NCBI RefSeq assembly: GCF_041260155.1
Contig: NC_091933.1
Span: 23,032,599-23,096,598 of the forward strand
Direction: 5' to 3'
DNA from: Ptychodera flava
Lineage: Eukaryota; Hemichordata; Enteropneusta; Ptychoderidae
Length of the DNA stretch: 64,000 nt
Shown: in pieces, positions 35,763-46,600 of the stretch
How positions within the stretch are numbered: position 1 is the first letter of the stretch
Layout: each line of letters begins with the position of its first letter
Position numbers and translations under genes: made by a program
Notes under the pieces: model-generated
Told to the model about the DNA's origin: nothing
Database searches by the model: none
What the model saw: only the letters and a program-made list of their open reading frames with translations

Positions 35763-37699
35763 CTACAGTGGTTCTTCCACCTTCTTCCAATCCTTGTGCT
35801 CTTTCTTGTGGCGGTCAGTCCAGTCTCTCACTGAGAACACAAACACACAGTGATTTCACAGATTCAGAACGACTGAACAAAGGAGATTGCACCTCTAAAG
35901 TTACTTAGCAAGTTGTCTGGCTGGCTCACACCACATATTATATTGTGAGTTGTTTGCAGGGTTTTGTTAGATGATGAATTGGGTTTTTGTTCCTATGAAA
36001 ATTAAAGGTATACTGTCACCTGTTCCAATTTTGCCACAGTTACCATGGAAAGAGAAAATCTAACCAATCACAGATTTTAAGAGGGTGGCCGCTTTTTAAA
36101 AACAGCGCCCTGGCATGGGCATTTTGAATACTGAGGAACGCCCCTTGGACCATATATGGGCATATGTAGATTACAGGTGACTTTATACCTTTAATGTTAT
36201 CAAGTATATAAGCTCAGAGGTAAGTTGATAAGTCAGTGTGCGTACACTGTACACAGTTGGTAAGTGTAGCCTGTTAAAGTTATCGACTATCAAAATTTAT
36301 TTTGAACACCAAAATGCAACTGAGTTTGTAATTATCACATGAAAATACTAGTTTAGGTAGCTAGCTTACCTTGACAGGACTTGCCACAGTAGTACCTGGG
36401 TTGTTTGACATTGAGTTCTCGGCATCTACAGAACAAACACAGTGGAACACAGAATTAACACAATTTAATATGCTTCAAGCATACTCAATTTTCTGAGCTT
36501 AGATTTGAAAACCACTGAAAGGACAGCAGCACCAGTGATCCCATAGAATGTAACAGATGAGTTTACTATACTGTTGGGCTGCTTCAATTTGTATTAACTG
36601 CCTATACAGAACAGAACGTGGATATTTCATGTGTATATTTCCCCACTTTATTAAAGACGGAGAGGTAACTACTGCATTACAGAGGCAGGGAGACAATAAG
36701 ACAAACACCAAGCCACGGATATTAAATTAAAGTCACAATTTATAAATATGACAGGTGTCACTTGACATAAGGAATGTCTGCAAAATCAAATCTGAAAACA
36801 CTACCATTATGTGAGACAGTGTGCGATTTTCATCAGCACCACAGATTAATATCTTCCATGTCTGTATACAGAATGGCCTTCTCAAACAGTAATGTGTCGA
36901 ATCTGGAATTTAGTTGGACCACGCCGTACAAACAAAACCATGTATGCAAATGCACAAGTACACATAGAAGTATGTGTATTTCCATACGCGTTTGTACGTG
37001 TGGATTTGTTTATACTGCCATCACATGATCTCTTGGGCGTACTATGTCTGTTGTACAAAGCACTTCCTATTTTATTCCAGAGTAGAAACACTATTGCAAA
37101 GAGAGACAATTTCTATGAATACTTTTGATTATCCCCATCACAATGTAGTTACAAAACAATTTCGTGCCTTGCTTCTCAACTGTGTCAAGATAAAACTCTG
37201 ATACAGATTAAACAGCAGCCACACATCTAACGATTCCTATCTCCCTTTCATGAAGTGTATTTTTTGAATTTGGATCATTTTTATTTTTTGAATATTTACT
37301 TTGAAACACAAAACACTCACCTTTGACATTTTTTGAATGCCTTTGGTTTTGGTTCAACCTTTCCACATCCAAAGCAGTTCTTCACTTTTCCATTCTGCTT
37401 GTCAATTTCTCCTTGGCTGTCCAGCCTTTGCTCGCCATCGGTGGTTAGACTGCTGGCTGCTCCATCAACACCTGCAGTTTCTCCGTAGCTCTTCTTGGAC
37501 TCTTCCTCTGTCCATTCCAATTCTTCAAAGGTGTCTTCCGTGTCACCAAGTTCAGCTTCTCTACTATCGACCAACTCTTTCCTCATCTTCAACCTCTGCA
37601 AGAGGCCAACTTTCCTTTCATCCACGTCATCAACTCCGGCACCACACACCTTCAAACCAGACTGCATTAGTTTGTTCAAACTCTCGGAACTAAGGCCTC
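35763..37699 (-). CDS. MYND zinc-finger exons (3' end of the MYND gene)
   Basis: Exons 37699-37321, 36425-36370 and 35830-35763 encode the C-terminus. The zinc ligands read C-x2-C (CFGC), C-x2-C (CQRC), then C-x3-C in YYCGKSCQ, and finally H and H in the DWTDRHKKEH segment. This fits the MYND pattern, including the conserved CQ and DW. Introns interrupt the finger twice, just before the second and third ligand groups. Upstream in the first of these exons is an acidic, Glu-rich stretch. Confidence 0.85.
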
Positions 37700-40600
37700 C
37701 TGAAATAGACAGTAGTGTTCCTTTGTCAAAAACAATTGCCCATGACTGCTATACACAGTACAGATTTAACCTTTTCACCACCATGGTTTGGCCCAAACCT
37801 ATTGTTATCAATGGTGAGTGTGGACCTGTTTACAGGGAATTGGGGGTGAACAGGTTAAACTAAAGCAAAACACACTTGGTGATGCTCATGACTGATGCTT
37901 ATCTGAATGTGAACACATTTATATAAAAATTAGAACACAAACAGAAAGAATTAATAACATTCACATTTCATGCAATGTTTTTGATCTTATTGAGTAATAA
38001 ATTGTCATTAAAATATGATGACTGATTATAAATTCAGTCATTTTGACTTGCAAAGTTAAGTAATTGGAAATGAACAATAGCCATCTGATTAGCCGTATTG
38101 GCATGCAGTGCAAAACAAATTAATGCCACATGTCAGCCCTTGATCTGCCCAGCAAAAATGTGTAAAGACTGAGCTGCTGTTCTGGTTTAATAACCAAATC
38201 TTATACAGATCATTGCATTCTTACCCTTCCACACTGCTATTAGCATGCTAGTCCATAAAATACACATATCTGACATTTATGACTATTTTGAGTGATTTTA
38301 TTCTTGACAGCAACTGGATTTGCCACATCAAGTCCCTAGACCATGTTGAAATACCCAACATTTCGGCGAGTCAACACAAACTCTATGCAATGTACATTCA
38401 ACTCTCATACAATACTGTGTGTGTTTACAACCTGAATACTGGGTATTTCAACTTGGTTTGGGCAGCAGAACAAGAAACTGAACTTGATCAAAAATACTAA
38501 TACTAATATGAGTGGTTAGCAGTTTGGAATTTAAAACTTCCAGTAAGGGTTTATCAGGAATACATGTTCTACAAGTTGACTAAGCATATATTTTACCACG
38601 TATCTTGTAAATTTTAAGCAACTATCTGCTTAAAGGGACAAAGTCGCCCATTTTTCATGAATTTTGTTTGATACGAGATACTACTTATATTGTTTGACAT
38701 GTTGAAAGATACTGAATGAATGGGTAACCATGCAGATATTCGACCCCGTTTTCCAACACGATGCATGAAACCATCGCGAAAATGAATTAATGGTCATGAC
38801 CATCAATTCATTTTCGCGATGGTTTTTCTTAATTTGTCTAAAATTTGGGACAAATATATGCATGGTCACCCATTCATTCAGTATCTTTCAATATGTCGAA
38901 CAATATAAGTAGTATCTTGCATCATACAAAATTCATGAAAAATGGCCGACTATCTGTAATATCTGTAATGGTCACACTAAATGGTCAATGGTCAATTCCC
39001 AGTAAACCCTCGCAGGAATGTCATGGTTTAAGCTGTTAGTAAAAATATATAGGGAAATAATTAGGAAATTGTGAGGAAGGCTTATTGAGGACATGAGGAG
39101 GAGCAATTCAGTGCTGCTGAGCAGTTTCACAGCATGTCAGCGTACTTGTACATGTCAGTCAGATTTTTCAGTCTACAGTATTGAGACCACTGTCTGTTTT
39201 ACACAATGAGAAACACAAGTCTTGTGGATTTTGTTTTATTTTCAAAAGCATACAAGCAGCAGAGACTGACAGTGTTGAATCAACAACGGCCAGAGCCAGC
39301 TAAAAATCCAGGGAACACACATACACACATTTAAACCAGGGATGAACTATGCTAGCAGAGCAGCTGTCGAGAATTGAAAACACACATGTAGCAGCTGAAA
39401 AGTTTGCAGGCAGCCAAAGATATTGCAGCAGCAATCAGTTAGAAAGCACACACAAGCCACCACCAAGGAAAGGACAGCACATCAACTTTGAAACAAGCAG
39501 TTTATGCCGCCGTTTTATGTTCGTTGATTTTTGTTAATGTTATAATCTATGTCCAATTTATGTCCACTCCAAGTTACCTGTTTTTTGTGCTTCCTGCTTA
39601 AACTCATGCATCTGTTTCATCACTCTCTCCATAGTGCCACTTCTTTCCTCCTCCTCGGTGAACACACACACCACAAATGGCTTATTGTTGATGTCGGTGC
39701 TCCCGGGGTTTTGTACCTCGTGATCAAACCACTGAGCGAATTCCTTGGCGTCCACACGGACTGGCGTATAGCTGCCATCATCCTTCATGTGCGCACCTGA
39801 GGTCTCCAACTTATCAACCCAATTAGTCTCCGGCTTGGGCAAGGTGCTCATTTCGGTAATTTGCTGTGATTGCTCAAAAATCATATTTCTGATATCGGGG
39901 TCCCTGACTGGCTCTTGCTTGGAAAAGTCGTAAGTCACCACCTGCTTAAAGACACTGCCCTCAACTGGATCAACCCATTCTATGATATCGCCGTCTTTCA
40001 CCAGATCTTTTCTGTCTACACTGTTTGTCAGTTTGCAACTTTCCCTGCTGTGCTCTCCTGTTGCACACTCAGTACATTCCCTTTTCTTTGGCAGCTGACC
40101 GACACCAAAGAGCACTTTTTCCACATTGTCCCTAGGTACGTTCTTTGATGCCTTGTACAGCTTGACTCTCTTTTCCATGAGTAGCCCTGTTTCCATGTTT
40201 CGTGCAAACACGGTAAAATCACCAACCTCTATGCGGCCATCACTCTCGCTTCCAACTTTTGGGACTAGTTCTTTTCCGGTCAGCTGTTCAGATTTTCCAT
40301 TCTCCTCTTTCTCCGTGAGATTTACCAAATTTTCAACCTTTGAATCTTCTTTGTCAGTAGAAGACAAGCCATTCTGGTTTCCCTCTTTTCCGGCTGGAGT
40401 TTGTTTTTCCTTGGGTGAATACTGTGACTGGCTTGAATCGTTACTTCTTTGCTCTACTTTCACCTGATCTTTTGACTTTTCTGTCTTGATATCTTCTTCC
40501 TCAGAATCCTGCCTGGATGCTGAGGGCTGTTTCTTGTTTTCCTTGTCCCTGGGCACTCCATATGCATGCTTGTTTTGTCGTTTCCTCGCAATTCTCTCCT

Positions 40601-43600
40601 CTCTCTTTGCCATCAGAGCTGATTTCTCAATTAATTTCCTCTTACTTTCATCAAGATCAATATTGATGGTTCCACCGACTGGATCATCAAACTCCGGATC
40701 ACCAGGTCGTACCACCTTCAGGACAGAAGCCCCATATTTCTTGAATGTTTCTGTGACTGCAGCCTGCAACCTGGGCATATACAGCTGATTGATCTTTTTG
40801 CTAAACAGTGAATCTTTCTCCACTTTCTTTTCAAGTGCTTCTTTTTTCTTCTCAAATTCCAGCAGAAAGTCCTGAAAGACTTCATCATCAGCATATTCAT
40901 CTTCGTCGGCTGAACCTGAGAAAAGAATTTACGCAGCAACTCAAACCATTAGCATTCTACAAAATGAAAGTTAATTTTATTTTTGTTCTTAAGGTCGAAT
41001 GTGCCTCAAGAACAGATATTTGATCTCTCAAAGTTTTTATTTCTGGTCTGCTTGTGGTTGCTCATTTCAAAGCTCTTGGAGTAAATTCAGTTTTCACTGG
41101 CGTATTTATTCGGAAATTGAAAATTAATCTTTCTCCATAGAATTAACACAGGGACAGTGGCCATTTTGAATTTCAATTGTGAGTAAATGTTAGGTAATTT
41201 GTGTCTCTTGTACAAAAATTTGCATTGTGACCGCCCATATTTATTCTTGACTTTGAAGAGATTGGTTGAAAGTTTCTTTGTGAAAATTAAAGCAAAAGTG
41301 TAAGCATTTTAGTTTCGAGGCACGTACTTCCTTAATAAAACTGTCCAATATAAGGACCAAACTTTACTAACACATGGAAGGGAATTGATACAAGAGAAGA
41401 ATTTCCTTTCAGAGGTTTCGTGATCAGAAGTTTCTCTCACAACACCAGCCATTCCTATTTGAAATTGTTTCTTCCCTTTCAATTAGCAAATTAATCAATC
41501 AATCAAGGAATTCACAGACCCCAACATTAGGTATTGCACTATATAGCAATGAACACAGGGCCATGTCAGAATGTAAATATTACTTAGTTTAGGCAAATGT
41601 GTTGAATGCTCTACTTGAAATCATCAATGATAGGTTCTGCTGTTCAATGCAGTAGACTACAGCACCATGGAGAAAATGCATGCCATCTTCTTGCTTACTA
41701 TAATTTCTTACTAACATAATAAGTTACTGATATAATTTTGAAAGCTGTGACACATTGTTTCCGACACCAAAAATAAAGTTCAACATGACAGTGTTTCACA
41801 TTCCTTACCATTTTGATTCTTCTCCAGGATTTCCATAACCTTAGGGGAGTCTGTCATGATGGTAGCAAGTTTGTCCAGTGCCTTTTTCTTCAGCCTAGGT
41901 TCTTGTATTTTCTCCAGTTTCCTCAGCAGTCTTCCCCATCCCTCTGCAACATTTCATAGATTATCTTTGAAATTATCACATGATCAGACGAGTGATGATG
42001 TGAGATCAAAAGGGTGAAAATTTGCTCGTTGCACCAGCTTGGGTCTTGTCTAACCCTCAAGCTTTGATTTGATGAATCACAGTCCCTCCACCAGGACTGT
42101 GGATAAATTCTCCTGAAAAAGGTCATCTGAATCAATTCTGTTTGAGGTTTTGATTTTTTATCTCCTTTGATCAGTAACAAATCCCCATGTACTACGAAGG
42201 TTTCACAGTGGTACCTGGTACTACTCATTTGAGAAATTTGTTGAGCAGGAGATACTGACAGCTTCTTTGCACGCAAAAGATATTTCATGTTTTGAAGTGC
42301 ACTACCTTGGCTGTCAGACTACACACGTGGCTTGAAATATGAATGTTAATGGTTCAGATGGCATTGATGTTCAAAAACATCTAAATGGCAGTGAACTCTG
42401 ATTCATCTCCTTCTTTGTAAATTTCACAGGCTCTTTGAATATTTCAAGTATAAAACTTGTGTCATTCTTACCCAAATCCTCCTCACTAGCAGCTTTATCT
42501 TCCTTCTCAGTGGCTGTCAGAGTAACTTTCATAGTTAAACAGGCACCTTTCCCATCAGGTGATAATGTAAATGGCGGGGTTGTACCAGGGGGATGTTTTT
42601 TCTTCCACCTCTCTAGATATTCTGCCGGAGTTTCATTCTCCTTTGGTTCCTCTGTCATGTTCTCTAGGGCTGAGCAAGAAATGCCTTTCAACATGTCTTT
42701 TGTGATCATACTCATGCTGGGGTCAAAAGCCTGCTCTGCTTGTGACACAGTCGAAGGTTTAACTTCTGGAACTGCTGTAGCTATTGTTTCACTCTCTTTG
42801 GGTGGCGGCATAGGACGCGGAGGAAGCGATCTTTTTGCCTTCAGCTTCTTCTTGTATACCACTTTCTCTTCCTTTTTACCCTCAGGGGTGGGGTTCCCTT
42901 TCTCAGGGGTATCCACAGGAGAAGTGTCTTCGTATTCTGTAATGATTTTTCTAACAGTCACTGCCCGCTGAGGTATTTTATCAGTTGTACCGCCCATTTT
43001 GTCAGCTTTCTTGTCAGTTGCTACCGAGGTTTTCTCAGGTACCTTGTCAGTTGAACCAACTTTCTTCTCAGACATCTTGTCGGTTGGATTGTTTGTCTTC
43101 TCAGGCTTCTTGTTTTTCAAAGCAACTATCTTTTCAGATTTCTTGTCACTTTTGGAGACTTTCCTATCAGGCCTTCTCTCACTTTGAGTGGCCGGCATCT
43201 CATACTGCTCGTCGCGGTTGCTGCTAGACGTAATTTTGGGTATTGCTCCAAGTTCAGGACAGCCTGATTTTCCGAGTTTAGTATTTATGTACCGGTTCCA
43301 CTTGCCAAATCCAAATACTGGGAAGGTAGATACCCGTCCATGTATTGACCTATGAGCGCCTTTTCCGGATAAGTTGGCATTTCCACTACCTTTGGGGTCA
43401 TGTCTTCTTTTGGCATTCCGATGCAGACAGAGATGCCTTTGTCAGCATCAGCCGCCATATTCTCTCTTGCCACCTGCTTGTGAGCAGCACTAAGTTTGTT
43501 TTTTCTTTTTTCTTGTTCTTTTTGTCACAATCTGGGTGTGTATTTTCCCTCCACCAAGGCTCAGTGGCTTTACTAAGATCAATCAAATTCCCATCCCCTT

Positions 43601-46600
43601 TTGGATCTACAAACTGACTCATCCTACCTGTGGAATCCATCCTTTCCTCATGAATATGCCTGCGATATTCGTCTAAATCCCTAAACGTCCTGGCCCCCAT
43701 CTCCCGCCTTTTATTTTGCTCATATAAAAAAGTCAAAATAAGTTTTTCCTCATCTTTATCCTCAACAACCCTATAAGCCTTATCTGGATTAGCTAACTGC
43801 ATTAAATCAGCAACTGTACTATTTTTATCTTTTTTATTCCACTTCGGCTTGAGGTCGTCAGCGCTTGGCTGAATCCAATATTCTTCCCCACTGCTCAATA
43901 CCTCCGCTTCTAACCAAATCCGCATACATGTACAAACAGCACCACCAAAGCATAGATATAAAGGAAGTAATAGATAAACCTATACAGAGAGATTACAGAA
44001 TGCACAGAATTAATCAAACTATTTCAATCTAAGCGTGTAGAGAAACTCATACATGTATACTGGTGTAAATAGCTGCCAACTAAAATGAATCACAGAAACA
44101 TGAGAGACCATAATGGTAGCAATTACTGTAGTTATGTGGTGATGAACACATACAAAAGGTCAGTGTAAACTGTCAACTGCAACCTATTATTGATACAGTA
44201 GGCCACTGACCCTATATACAGGATTGTGTATTCCTAGTGCTACATGGCCTCCCATGAAACCCTGTATGGCTCCATAAAGAAAACTGGCAACCTGTGTTCC
44301 GGTCACCGGATGTTGCACTACTTGATGTCAAGTTTACTGCTTTCTGGTCAGAGTTAGGACTGGGGGTCACCAGTCTCTTCCATGGATTCTTGTATGACTG
44401 CGGTGAAGGCCATGGAGTGCCATGAATACACAGACCTTTACCTAGGGTTTGCTTGTCAAGTGTTATCATTCTAAATGTGAACTCCAAGACGTAGACTTCA
44501 GTAAGCCACTTTTGAGAGTCAAATTCACACAGCATTTCCAAAACTATTGCAGCTCACAGAAGGATAGAAAACATGGTATTGAAAACATGAGATAAAATGC
44601 CACCAATAATTTTTTGTTTTCACTGATAGAAGACTTATCCAAATGTTGTGCAATGTATGCTCTCTTTTTAATACTGTGAGTTATCAAATTTTTTCACTCC
44701 CCTGAAGTTTAGGTATAGTCAATATTTGAAGGTATCCTTAGTTTATGCTGAATACAGATTGCAGCTCGTTAGTGTGAGTATGGAGGAGTATTTATTTATC
44801 ATGTGGGGTTTTAATAGAAACATACTTAAATATTTCGAAAGGTAAATGGGATGTCACGTTGTGATTTGGTATCTTTATTTGTTAATTGTCTTTTAATAAG
44901 AAAACCCTACCTTAATATATGACGACTTTTCTTGTGGATCACCAAAGAACCTGCGAAAGATATCTCTAGTTTCTTTATGATAAAAAGGATCTCTTGCTGT
45001 GGAGGGCAAGTGACAAAGACAAAAACAAATGTCAATTGTTGAAAATAGGATTTGCTACAATAACTCTTCATTCAAGAGAAACATTCTTTGACAAGATTTC
45101 AAGAATAATTATATTCTTATAACATTTTTATCACTGACATTCACTTTTGGGTGTCTTTTGCCGTTTTAGCATGCATTTGCTGAAACACTACAAAAACATA
45201 ATGATGAGCTTCCTTATGTTTTCAGATATGCTTTAAGGATATGTATTTATCTTTGTTTAGATCGGTTAGATTTTCAAAAAAGTGAAGAGTAAATTACATT
45301 GACAAAGTAACAGCACCTTGTTATAAGATAGTTTCATCATAGATTTGAACTGGATTTCCACTTTCACTGAGTAATATTTTTATATAATGACAAAAGACTG
45401 GCAATAAAAACCACTCACTGACAATGAATAAAATATATGGATATTATGTTACAAGCATAATGACAGCTACTTACAGTAAGAGTTTGACTCTAGTCCACCT
45501 AAAGATCCTTTTTGTTGTGCTAATGCTGCAGTATCAGTGACAACATTTTTTGCAGAATTCACTTTTCCTAAAGACAAGGTATGATAAAAAATATGTATAC
45601 CATCCTTCACAAAAATCTTCACAAAAATCTACCATGTCAGTGAAATCACACATTTTAATACACGGTACCACAACATAAATATCATATCTACATGAATTAA
45701 AAGTTTTGAGGCATTGAATATTTATCAATGTTCATAGTATTTGTAGTTTAAATTCTCAAATGTAATTATTTGAGTGCAGTTTATAGCTGTGGTCACCGAC
45801 CCACGACTGGTTGCTATAAAACTGCTCTGCGCAATACAAATGCCTTTTGCACCAGCTTTATTGGTGTCACAAAACACCCACGCTTTATTCTATACAATGC
45901 CTGAGACGACTGAAATGACCTTTGTGACCCCTACTGGTTAATAAGCAGAACCCAACTGCCATCTAGCTCAGAGTACATCAAAACAATGTCACGATCCAAA
46001 ATGCATGCTTATGACATTTTACTTTGGTCTGTCCATAACAGAGAGTAAAAGACCAAAAATTTTGTTTTCTTACCTTTAACAAAGTCTTTTGTAATGAAAG
46101 TAAAGGCATCTTCTATGTAAACTTCATATTGTTCATTCTGTAACATATATAGTTTGGTTTAACACTGTAATTTCACATTATATCAAACAAGGTAGCTGGG
46201 TAATCATTAACTTCAGACTGCGGCATTGCAAAACTTGAGTCATAATCATGAAACCTATTTTAATACCATGTAGTATATAGCATTTAAACACAATGTATCA
46301 ATTAGTGTTCTTACATGCAAGCTTGAAATCACTTTTACAATTATTGTACAAATTCCACGCAAGATTCACGAATCAAAACTTACCTTGAGCGGAAATTCTT
46401 TGAGTACACCGTAATTTATTGAGAACGCTTTATAACATATGACAAATCTTTCCCAAAATTCCCGTCCCTTTGAATGGAAACAAAAACAGCTTTAATTTTA
46501 TCATTTAGCCTTAAATATTAAACTGTATATATGACCAAACAAAATACGACAGGAGTAACATCTGTTTCAATTTTACATTTCAAAACATTAAGTTGTCGTA

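Noticed and set aside
37337..37863. Plus-strand Ser-rich frames of about 120 aa
   Set aside because: Antisense of the Glu-rich exon before the MYND finger and of the adjoining MITE.
39549..40788. Plus-strand frames opposite the MYND gene exon
   Set aside because: Antisense shadows of the 40915-39578 exon, which has phased splice sites and sensible composition on the minus strand.
42435..43227. Plus-strand 178-aa and 80-aa Ser/Phe/Cys-rich frames
   Set aside because: Antisense of the Lys/Glu/Pro-rich part of the MYND gene exon.
45780..45980. Possible tRNA-derived repeat
   Set aside because: No A-box/B-box pair or cloverleaf could be drawn.
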